Below are positions 8,829-16,979 of a stretch of DNA of 30,764 nucleotides, one piece after another. Numbering within the stretch: the first letter of the stretch is position 1; every line of letters begins with the position of its first letter. The notes beneath the pieces are model-generated. The model made no database searches. It had not been told where the DNA came from and was given only the letters and a program-made list of their open reading frames with translations. The stretch comes from a virus. The stretch spans positions 1 to 30,764 of IMG/VR virus record IMGVR_UViG_3300013132_000171, one strand, 5' to 3'. The translations under genes and the position numbers were made by a program.

Positions 8829-10555
8829 TGTCGAATAATATTAATTTAGGTTCTATTAACTATGAACAAATTAAGAGCAGTCTTACTGAATTTTTAAAGA
8901 CTCAAGATACTTTAAAGGATTATAACTTTGAAGGTTCTGTTTTGCAGTCAATTGTAAGTCTATTAAGTTATAATACAATGTATTATGCCTTCTATTCAAA
9001 TATGCTTGCGAATGAAATGTTTTTAGACACAGCACAACGTGAAGAATCTATAGTTTCATTATTAAAACCACTTGGTATTACCGTACCAACAAAAACTTCG
9101 GCAAGAGCAAAGATAAAAATGGGTGGTTCTCCAACAATTCCTCAGTTTGCTAAATTTTCAGGAAAAAATGATTCGGGTATAATATATAATTTTTATACTT
9201 TACAAGATTATGCTGCGGACGTAAATGCTGATGATTTTATTGATAACATTGTTATCGTTGAAGGTCGTCAATTAATAAAGCATAAAATAGTAACTAATTT
9301 GATTGATTATATAAATCAAACTTATTTTGTTGCAGATAATACAATTGATATTTCTACCCTTATTGTAGAAATTGATACTGGTGATGGTGTATGGAGACAA
9401 TGGAATTTACTTGATAATATTGGCGATTCTACTGAAAATCTAAGTCAAAATTGTTATTTTGTTGAAAGATTTGAAACTGGATTTGAAATTCAATTTGGAA
9501 AAGAAAATTCATTAGGAAACGAAGTATTAGATTCTTATAATACAAGAATAAGTTATTTGACATCTAATGGATCAGCAGCAAACAATATTGTTAATTTTGA
9601 ATATGAAATACCAGGAAATACAATAGAATTGGTTGAAACCGCAGCTGGAGGATTAAATAGTCCTGATGTTGATTATTTAAAATTCATTGGTCCTAAATTT
9701 TTTGCTGCCCAAAATAGAGCAATTACCAAAAATGATTTTTTAGCTATATCTACTGTATATTTAAGAAATAAAGGATATGATGTAACTAAAGATAATTTTT
9801 CTATTTTTGGTGGAGATGAATTATTTCCTCCAAAATACGGACGAGTTTTTATTGCAACTGATGTAATTGCGACCTCAGATATTCTTGATTTGATTTCATA
9901 TTTGAAAACCAAATGTGCAATTACAATTCTACCCGAATATGTTGAATCAACATCAGATAATTTAACATATGATGTTCAATTAAAATTCAATGATATTGGA
10001 ACAATTGAAAAACAAAAAACTATTGCAAATATTAAAAATTATTTAATTAGAAATTATTCGATAGTAAGTAAATATAATATTAATTTTGATACTGATGAAA
10101 TAAACAATAATATATTGAGTAATTTTTCGAATGTAAGATCAGTTAATATTATTTTAAATTATAATAAAACTTATACAGATGCTTCTATAAATGGTGTGAA
10201 TATAAATCTAGAAAATGAATTTAATATTCAAGTTGGAACTTCAAAATCCGTAGTTGTTCCATTTTTAGACAAAATAGGTAAGACAATTGATCTACGTGCT
10301 TCATTGGTAAGTTCAAGTGAGCTAGATTCACTTGTTAATCTTAAAACTTATGTATTAAATGCAGATGGTAATTATAAATTAAATTCAAATTTAAACTATG
10401 GTAAAATAAATGTAAAACGTGGTATTCTTCAAATTAATGATATAGCATCACAAAATATAAAAGTTAATCTTGACTTTATTAATAGAAAATTTACTACAAG
10501 TCAAAATGTAAAGTATACAATATTACCAAATAGAGTAATTGAGATTGATGCATGA
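8828..10555 (+). CDS. 6: Baseplate wedge protein gp6 (J-like family)
   Basis: A 575-residue protein (T4 gp6 is 660). The N-terminus has the gp6/phage P2 gpJ pattern: INYEQIKSSLTEFLKTQ, DYNFEGSVLQSIVSLLSYNT, ANEMFLDTAQREESIVSLLKPLG (in sequence over residues 8-90). The middle contains GGLNSPDVDYLKFIGPKFFA and RAITKNDFLAI, the typical segment where gp6 proteins have an AVTxxDY-like helix. gp6 dimers form the ring that holds the wedges together and joins them to gp25 and gp53. It follows gp25 with a TAATG overlap and runs into the gp7-like gene by a 4-base ATGA overlap, which suggests coupled translation of wedge subunits. Confidence 0.92.
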   Translation: MSNNINLGSINYEQIKSSLTEFLKTQDTLKDYNFEGSVLQSIVSLLSYNTMYYAFYSNMLANEMFLDTAQREESIVSLLKPLGITVPTKTSARAKIKMGGSPTIPQFAKFSGKNDSGIIYNFYTLQDYAADVNADDFIDNIVIVEGRQLIKHKIVTNLIDYINQTYFVADNTIDISTLIVEIDTGDGVWRQWNLLDNIGDSTENLSQNCYFVERFETGFEIQFGKENSLGNEVLDSYNTRISYLTSNGSAANNIVNFEYEIPGNTIELVETAAGGLNSPDVDYLKFIGPKFFAAQNRAITKNDFLAISTVYLRNKGYDVTKDNFSIFGGDELFPPKYGRVFIATDVIATSDILDLISYLKTKCAITILPEYVESTSDNLTYDVQLKFNDIGTIEKQKTIANIKNYLIRNYSIVSKYNINFDTDEINNNILSNFSNVRSVNIILNYNKTYTDASINGVNINLENEFNIQVGTSKSVVVPFLDKIGKTIDLRASLVSSSELDSLVNLKTYVLNADGNYKLNSNLNYGKINVKRGILQINDIASQNIKVNLDFINRKFTTSQNVKYTILPNRVIEIDA

Positions 10556-11745
10556 TCCCAATTTATTTACAAAACACAATTTTAAATAATAATCATGCTG
10601 TCAATAATTTAATAGAGTTATTGACAGAGGAAATATTAACCACACAAAATAAATCAACATCTGCATCAAATATTCTTAAAAATGATCAAAGATTCAATAC
10701 AAATAATTTAGAAACTTGTGGGACTCTTTTTGATATTACTAAATTTATTCCACTTTGGATAATAAAAGAAAAAGAAGAACGTGAAAATGGTGGTGAATCA
10801 GTACTTACAATTTATGATTTTTTACAAAAATATTATGATTGGTTGTATTGTGATAATTTTACTGGTGCTCAGTATGGTCTTTCCAAGAATATATTGGATC
10901 TTATAGATGTCAGAAAAACAAAAGAAAATTTAATAAAAAATCTATATTCTGTTTATGGAGAATCATTGACTGGTATTTTTGATTCAGATTCACTAGATGT
11001 TGGTCGAACAGAATTAGAAAAATTCTTTATTGGTATACGTAAGAATTTTTATCATAGAAAAGGTACTGAAGATGGTATAAGAAAATTACTGACCACTTTA
11101 TTTGTAATTGATAAAGCTGATATTGAAATAGAAATACCAAAACAATTTATTTTACGACTTAATGGTGGTAAATTTGCAGATTCAAACTTCACATTTAGAA
11201 CTGGAACCGGAGACACTGGTGGATATCTTGAAAAGGGTGATCTATCTGGTAGTTATCTAAATTTTTCGAGATTGCATGATACCAATTGGTATCATGATTT
11301 CTCTTATTTAGTATTTGTTGGTCCTAATTATAATGACAATGATGATTTAGAAGAAGTTTATAGAAAGAGTAATCATCCGGCTGGTACTCATTTAATATTT
11401 GGAAAGCAATTGTCTGATTTTCAACCATCAGAACCTGATGATGAAAGCGGTACAGTATGTGAATATCCAATGTTAGCAAATTATGCTCCATATAAATTGA
11501 ATATAACCTATGCCGCATTGGGATCAATTAATGGATTGTCTTTCTATGGTATTACTTCTTGTGTTGGTTGTTGTGGGGCAAGTTTTTCTGGATTTACTGG
11601 TCCGACTCATAGATTTCCAAACTGGAATCAATTAATTACTGAAGACAGTTTTGGTAATATAAATATACAAGATTTTATTATTTTATGTTATGCTGATGGA
11701 ATCACTAGCCCAAATGAAAATCTAACCTGTACTGGTTGTAACTAA
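10552..11745 (+). CDS. 7: Baseplate wedge protein, gp7-like / P2 gpI-like, short
   Basis: A 397-residue protein in the gp6-gp7-gp8 position. Residues 80-180 contain FLQKYYDWLYC and FFIGIRKNFYHRKGTEDGIR, the helix pattern (FxxxYYxWL, then YxxKGTxxGxxxLL) seen at the N-terminus of gp7-type and P2 gpI-type wedge proteins. T4 gp7 is 1,032 residues, so this is a much shorter version lacking most of the outer arm. The C-terminal 70 residues are Cys-rich (CVGCC near residue 340, CTGC at the very end), unlike T4 gp7. The start overlaps the gp6 stop (ATGA) and the stop overlaps the next start (TAATG). Assignment as gp7 rests on position plus this motif. Confidence 0.7.
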   Translation: MIPIYLQNTILNNNHAVNNLIELLTEEILTTQNKSTSASNILKNDQRFNTNNLETCGTLFDITKFIPLWIIKEKEERENGGESVLTIYDFLQKYYDWLYCDNFTGAQYGLSKNILDLIDVRKTKENLIKNLYSVYGESLTGIFDSDSLDVGRTELEKFFIGIRKNFYHRKGTEDGIRKLLTTLFVIDKADIEIEIPKQFILRLNGGKFADSNFTFRTGTGDTGGYLEKGDLSGSYLNFSRLHDTNWYHDFSYLVFVGPNYNDNDDLEEVYRKSNHPAGTHLIFGKQLSDFQPSEPDDESGTVCEYPMLANYAPYKLNITYAALGSINGLSFYGITSCVGCCGASFSGFTGPTHRFPNWNQLITEDSFGNINIQDFIILCYADGITSPNENLTCTGCN

Positions 11746-13526
11746 TGCTTAAAAGATCTAAAGACATTCAATCATATATCTCTTCTATAGGAGTAACTGA
11801 ACATCTTCATGTTTTTGTAGGTCAATCAGACAGCACTGCTGAAAATACATCAACTACATCCACAATTGATTTGTGGAGAGACATGGCATTCAGTAAAAAA
11901 GTAAGCAAAGCTGATGTCATAGGTGTAATTAATAATATACCTTGGACTTCAGGTAATGTATATTTTCCATGGAAATCGAATAAATTAAATACTGGTTCGT
12001 ATTATACATGGAATAAAGAAAATGGAAATGTTTATCTTTGTATTCAAAATAATACTTATAATCGTATAGATCGTGAAGGTCAAAATGCATCCACATATAT
12101 TCCAAATCATGCATATGGGATACAATCTTATCCAGATGGATATTCTTGGCTTCCAATCTATAGAATTACTGGAGATTTATTAAGATTTGTTAAGACAGAG
12201 TGGATTCCAGTTATTTCATTTGAAACTTTTGAAGAACAAACATTTACTACTGAATTTATAGCACAGACTGAATTTTGCTCAAATAATGTTAATGCTACTG
12301 GTTCATGTGCCTTGTATTTTAAAGAAGACAATCAGTTGCCAATATCTGGTATAAGTTTTGAGACAAATAGTAGTGGTGATTTATATACATCATTTACTAG
12401 TGAATGCTCTGAATGTTATACTCTTTTTAATAATAATCCTAAATTCTATAGTAAGTTTTATCAAACAGGAACGAGTGTTGATTCAACTTATATAATTGAA
12501 GATAAATTTGATTTAATTGGTAGATTGATAAGTGAAAATAAATTACCAGCTTCATCACCATATTATGCTTTATATGAAATTGCAAATAATGGACCAGATG
12601 ATGGTGCATTAATTTCAGCACAGTTAAATCTATCTGGTATTACAACAAATGATTTAGTGGTTACTATAGCAAATCCAGAAATAACCATCACATCTGCCAC
12701 TGGTTATAATGCCAGAATAAGATTTTTAACATATACTAATATTGATGGTAAATTTATAATAGAAGGTGTAGAAATATTAGATGGTGGGTCTAATTATAAA
12801 GATGTATCATTAAGTATTAATTCATCTATATTTGATAATAATGGAATAGTTGATATAATTTTAGCTTCTATTAATATTAATTATGATAATATTGATGGAT
12901 TAAATGTTGATCCATATGATGTATTAAATTGTAATAATGTTATGGTAGATGCTAGACTTGATACAAATGAGTTATATACTAGTTCAATTCCATTACCAGA
13001 AATAATAAATCTTTTTGGTCTTGTATCTAATCCATTAGAGGAACTTCCAACAGGTGAAGTAGTCATTTCTGGTTCTGAGTTATCACCATATAATAGTAAA
13101 TATAAATCTGGCGGTTCTACAATTTCAATTTATTATCCTGGAGATGATTCATTTGGTTCACCAACTGTTTTACCAAGTAAAGGTACTGGAAACGCGATAA
13201 CAACAACTGGTTCTGCAATAAATACTATTAGAATTTTACAAAATGTTACAAATGATCCGACATACTTAGTAGGATATCCATCACTACCATATGAATCTAT
13301 TGTTACTTTGAGTGGAATAGATTATTCAAATTTGACTGGATTAACAAATTTTACTGATACAAATGGTAATGAATTTATAGTAAATACTATAATTTCTAAA
13401 CCATCATTCAAACAATATTCTGGTAAAGTATTACAAACTAAAAAAACATCAAGGGATCTTAAATTAACAACTACATCTGGTTCTTTGTCTAGAATAATTA
13501 GAATAAATATGATTAAGGGATTATAA
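11745..13526 (+). CDS. 8: Baseplate wedge protein gp8-like, enlarged
   Basis: A 593-residue protein whose first 170 residues match the T4 gp8 (334) layout: a short helix, then EHLHVFVGQSDST (residues 19-31), a DLWRDMAFSKKVSKADVIGV segment, a YYTWNKENGNVYLCIQNN segment (T4: VYRCLD), and PDGYSWLPIYRI, where T4 has DGYVWEYLFEIP. gp8 is a dimeric wedge subunit between gp7 and gp10. The remaining 400 residues are Thr/Ser/Asn-rich beta-type sequence, with a gp8-like block including GVEILDGGSNYKDVSLSI (about residues 340-360), a motif common in gp8 proteins. It overlaps both neighbours by TAATG. An AATAAATACTATT sequence at 13217 is probably chance. Confidence 0.82.
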   Translation: MLKRSKDIQSYISSIGVTEHLHVFVGQSDSTAENTSTTSTIDLWRDMAFSKKVSKADVIGVINNIPWTSGNVYFPWKSNKLNTGSYYTWNKENGNVYLCIQNNTYNRIDREGQNASTYIPNHAYGIQSYPDGYSWLPIYRITGDLLRFVKTEWIPVISFETFEEQTFTTEFIAQTEFCSNNVNATGSCALYFKEDNQLPISGISFETNSSGDLYTSFTSECSECYTLFNNNPKFYSKFYQTGTSVDSTYIIEDKFDLIGRLISENKLPASSPYYALYEIANNGPDDGALISAQLNLSGITTNDLVVTIANPEITITSATGYNARIRFLTYTNIDGKFIIEGVEILDGGSNYKDVSLSINSSIFDNNGIVDIILASININYDNIDGLNVDPYDVLNCNNVMVDARLDTNELYTSSIPLPEIINLFGLVSNPLEELPTGEVVISGSELSPYNSKYKSGGSTISIYYPGDDSFGSPTVLPSKGTGNAITTTGSAINTIRILQNVTNDPTYLVGYPSLPYESIVTLSGIDYSNLTGLTNFTDTNGNEFIVNTIISKPSFKQYSGKVLQTKKTSRDLKLTTTSGSLSRIIRINMIKGL

Positions 13527-14179
13527 TGGCAAACGATTTATTTGGAGATATCGCAAATCCAACCTCGCTGAGTAGAAAACCATTCTATTCAAGATTTACT
13601 TCTTTTGAAAATACAGAAGATAATTATATTTTAATTGGATTTACTCCAGGTTTGGCATTACAAGCTGCTGAATTAAATGAATTGCAGGATATTTATCATA
13701 AAATTGATAAACTCAGTAATACAATGATGTCTAATTGGACATTATATGCTTTACAAAATATAAATGATGTAGATAATTTTACAGGTATTATTTGGGATGG
13801 TACTGTTCCAATAAGTCCGGATATGATTACTGTAAATGGTAGTATTATTACTTTTGCTTCTGGATGGTATTATTATAATCATTCAAGTGGTGTTAATTAT
13901 TGGATACACTCTCCAATTAATAGAACATATGATACTTCATTAGATTCGGAAACTGGATTTATCGGATTTACTATTACAACTAATGATATTTTTGCATCGT
14001 CTGATGATCGTTTATATGATAATTCATCTGGAAATGTAAACACAAATAGTCCTGGTGCTTACAGAATAGATCATTCAATAGCAAGTTCAACATTTAATCA
14101 AAATGGTGTTGGAGATATTAAAATAATAGTACAAAAAACAAATAATACATTTACATATCCAAATGGAATGCCAATTTAA
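13526..14179 (+). CDS. Baseplate-associated structural protein, DUF4815-like N-terminus
   Basis: A 217-residue protein. Residues 20-70 contain a motif known from wedge-attached proteins of T4-like marine phages: an FTSFENTEDNYILIGFTPG segment, then LALQAAELNELQDIYHKIDKL, in which G-x-x-LQAxELNELQ followed by a helix is the recognisable part. The rest is beta-rich with a likely small sandwich (WYYYNHSSGVNYWIHSPIN at about 115-133). It would link the baseplate to the fibres downstream. The position, directly after gp8 and directly before the fibre, equals T4 gp9/gp10, but no similarity to those is visible. It overlaps gp8 by TAATG, and a 12-base spacer carrying AAAGG follows. Confidence 0.6.
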   Translation: MANDLFGDIANPTSLSRKPFYSRFTSFENTEDNYILIGFTPGLALQAAELNELQDIYHKIDKLSNTMMSNWTLYALQNINDVDNFTGIIWDGTVPISPDMITVNGSIITFASGWYYYNHSSGVNYWIHSPINRTYDTSLDSETGFIGFTITTNDIFASSDDRLYDNSSGNVNTNSPGAYRIDHSIASSTFNQNGVGDIKIIVQKTNNTFTYPNGMPI

Positions 14180-14191
14180 TAAAGGTAAAAG

Positions 14192-16489
14192 ATGCCAGTT
14201 ACAAATAATACATACACAATCACAACACTAGGAGCCACGGCTACTTTTTATGATTGGTTTAATAAAGAAAATAATGATATTATTGCTAAATTAAATCTAC
14301 TCAAGGTATATGGAGCAACTAGTGGTGATGGTGTACTCGCATCTACAGATACAAGTGGTCAATTAACACTTTCAATAGGTGGTACATCTGGAATTATTCA
14401 ATCACCATTAACATTTAATAATACGATTACATTTAATGGCACTGTAAATATACCAAGTGTAAATCTTCAGGTAAGTGGTATTACAAGTGGAACCGATGGA
14501 TATACATTTGGTACACCAGTAAGAATTTATCTTGATTCTTCTACACAAATTATTGGGTATACTGCTGCAAAGGCAAATAATCCAGAAAATGCTGAAGTTC
14601 TAGGTTTACTATCATCAAGAGGAACATCATATTCAAATATAGTAATTTCAGGAAAAATTTCAGGAGATTTTTCAGGAATCTATACTCAAGGTTTAAGTGC
14701 TGGTTGTATTTACTTCTTGGATAGCAATACTGCTGGAAAAATTGACGATGATGAACCCCAAACCACAGGAACTGTATCTAAACCACTTTTAATGGGTTTA
14801 ACACTCACTGAAGGCGTTGTGTTAAGTTATCGTGGTAATTATCTAAATTATGACACAACCAGTTACGGATCTTCAGGATCAAATCAAATTGTATTTTCAA
14901 TTAATACATCAACTTATACAACAGCAAATTCTGAAATATTATTAGGAGATGTGCTTTCTTATAATGAAACATATGCAGAAACTGTAGAAAATTTAGGTAA
15001 TGATGGTGGAAATAGAAAAAATTATGGTGGATGGTTCCACTCAAGAGCTGGTGGAGATGAAGAAATTTATATTGTTGGAGTAGTAATTGAAAAAATTTCA
15101 GTAGGTGGTTATCTTTATATAACTCTTCAATTATCTGGATATACTGAAGTATTTTCACAAAATGGATTAATATTTCTTACTGATACATTTGATTTAAACA
15201 ATAGAAATGCTGATCCACAACTTGTAAGTGGATCAAGTCAAATTGAAAATCTTCCATTGATTGCAATTAATTATGATTTCCCATCTGGTTATTCAATTAT
15301 TGATATTCAGAAAACCATCACAACTTCATCAGGAAATAGTTTACGAACATCATCAAGTTCAGGAAGCCAAAATTATCTTGTAAATGGCAATTTTGAAGTT
15401 TGGCAGCGTTCAAATACAGGAAGAGATACTTCTTATACTTCTATTGGAAGTCTTGCATTTGCTGACATGTGGAGAAGACATGATGGTATTACTGGTGGTA
15501 CTTCATTCAAGAATTATTATATAACAAAACAATCATTTGCAGATTACCAGGTTGATGTTGAAGGAAGTCCAAATTTTTATATTGATATTAAAGCACTTGG
15601 TTCTTCAGCAGCATCATATCCTGGTATAACACAATCGTCATATCCAGGATTTACATTCTATGATCATTTGATGGTGGGACATGTTGTACCTGATGCTAAA
15701 TTCTTTGATGATAAAAATATTTCAGTAAGTTTTTATGCAAAGACTTCGCATTCAAATTACAATAATGTTGCTATTTATTTGGCTCGTTATAATGGTACAA
15801 CTCTATTAGATTATAAAGTAATAGGAACGGCATCACTTACAACTAACTGGAATCGTTACGACTTTACAACATATATTGATAATACTCCATCAGGTGGAGC
15901 ATTAAGTAATGATTATTCAGAAGTTGGAATTGATCTTATCCCTCTTATAACACAAGCAAACGAAGCATCAGAATCATTATCAACAAATGTTTATGTTTCA
16001 GTAGCATCATTCAACGCTTCTAGTGGTATTTCATCAATTAAGCATCATTCATTTGATCCATATGGTAAACAATTACAATATTGTCAACAATATTATTATT
16101 CAACATATGCAAGAGAAGAAAGAATTGGCACTCCAACTTTAGCCTCAACATTTGTATCATCTGAAACTACACCATATTTGGTAACAATACCAAATTATGC
16201 ATCAGTAATACACGAACTTCCTATTCATATGCGTATTACACCAAGCGTTTCGATTTATTCCCCATATAGCGGTTCAACAAGTGAAGGATATAATCAATCC
16301 GCTCAACGTGAATTGAGATATACAAATGGAACTGTTGGATATAATAGTGCCATTCGAAGTGCTGATGGTTCAACTGCAATATCAGCCACACCGAGAATAA
16401 ATAATATTAAAATAAGTTTATTGAATGGTTATGTGCCATATGATCAAGTTTATTATCACTTTATAGCAGACGCAGATTACCCAATCTAA
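14192..16489 (+). CDS. Tail fibre with carbohydrate-binding-like domain
   Basis: A 765-residue protein. The N-terminus (TYTITTLGATATFYDWFNKENNDIIAKLN) is the typical start of phage fibre proteins that attach to the baseplate. Residues 128-215 form a small module repeated in the next gene. Residues 395-620 begin YLVNGNFEVWQRSN and contain FADMWRRH, the hallmark of the jelly-roll carbohydrate-binding region in many fibres (NGNFxVWQRG, then ADRWR), followed by sandwich strands. The C-terminus has the conserved KQLQYCQQYYYST segment (about 626-640) and a beta-rich tip. It would bind host surface glycans. A clear AAAGG site at 14181-14185 precedes the ATG by 6 bases. Confidence 0.85.
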   Translation: MPVTNNTYTITTLGATATFYDWFNKENNDIIAKLNLLKVYGATSGDGVLASTDTSGQLTLSIGGTSGIIQSPLTFNNTITFNGTVNIPSVNLQVSGITSGTDGYTFGTPVRIYLDSSTQIIGYTAAKANNPENAEVLGLLSSRGTSYSNIVISGKISGDFSGIYTQGLSAGCIYFLDSNTAGKIDDDEPQTTGTVSKPLLMGLTLTEGVVLSYRGNYLNYDTTSYGSSGSNQIVFSINTSTYTTANSEILLGDVLSYNETYAETVENLGNDGGNRKNYGGWFHSRAGGDEEIYIVGVVIEKISVGGYLYITLQLSGYTEVFSQNGLIFLTDTFDLNNRNADPQLVSGSSQIENLPLIAINYDFPSGYSIIDIQKTITTSSGNSLRTSSSSGSQNYLVNGNFEVWQRSNTGRDTSYTSIGSLAFADMWRRHDGITGGTSFKNYYITKQSFADYQVDVEGSPNFYIDIKALGSSAASYPGITQSSYPGFTFYDHLMVGHVVPDAKFFDDKNISVSFYAKTSHSNYNNVAIYLARYNGTTLLDYKVIGTASLTTNWNRYDFTTYIDNTPSGGALSNDYSEVGIDLIPLITQANEASESLSTNVYVSVASFNASSGISSIKHHSFDPYGKQLQYCQQYYYSTYAREERIGTPTLASTFVSSETTPYLVTIPNYASVIHELPIHMRITPSVSIYSPYSGSTSEGYNQSAQRELRYTNGTVGYNSAIRSADGSTAISATPRINNIKISLLNGYVPYDQVYYHFIADADYPI

Positions 16490-16499
16490 GGAATAATTC

Positions 16500-16979
16500 A
16501 TGCCATCCTCTACTAGTTCAAATATACGAGCATCTAATACTGTAGTTAAGTTATCATCAGAAGGTGGTAATAGACTAATGGTACAGATTGCTTCTGCTCA
16601 AATTGCTCCTCCTGGATTATCTGCTGGAGATGTAATTTTCTATAGTGGTGCATCTGCATATTATAAACGATCAAAAGCCGATGATCCGGCAACAGCAGAA
16701 GTATTTGGCATTGTAGAAACAGTAGATGTTTCTGGAAATGCAAATGTCGTGCTATATGGATCTATTGGTTTGACAGGATTTATTGACGTAGATGATGGTG
16801 GTGCTGGAGGTCATGATATTTACTTTTTAAGTGGAAATACTGCTGGAAAATTAGAGTCATTGGCTCCAACAATCCAAGATCACATAGTTAAACCCGTATA
16901 TCAAGTAGCTCCTCATGGAAATTTTACAGGAACGGTTGTAAATTATATCGGTTATAAAGTACCAGTAAGTGACTCATAA
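16500..16979 (+). CDS. Small structural protein, paralogue of a fibre module
   Basis: A 159-residue protein whose residues 60-150 parallel residues 128-215 of the upstream fibre. DDPATAEVFGIV pairs with NNPENAEVLGLL, IYFLSGNTAGKL with IYFLDSNTAGKI, and VVNYIGYK with VLSYRGNYL, with nearly equal spacing (46/44 and 39/36 residues). It therefore looks like an independently encoded copy of that module, perhaps a fibre or virion decoration. An AAGGA Shine-Dalgarno sequence (16488-16492) with 7-base spacing supports the start, and the stop overlaps the next gene (TAATG). No enzymatic motif is seen. Confidence 0.7.
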   Translation: MPSSTSSNIRASNTVVKLSSEGGNRLMVQIASAQIAPPGLSAGDVIFYSGASAYYKRSKADDPATAEVFGIVETVDVSGNANVVLYGSIGLTGFIDVDDGGAGGHDIYFLSGNTAGKLESLAPTIQDHIVKPVYQVAPHGNFTGTVVNYIGYKVPVSDS

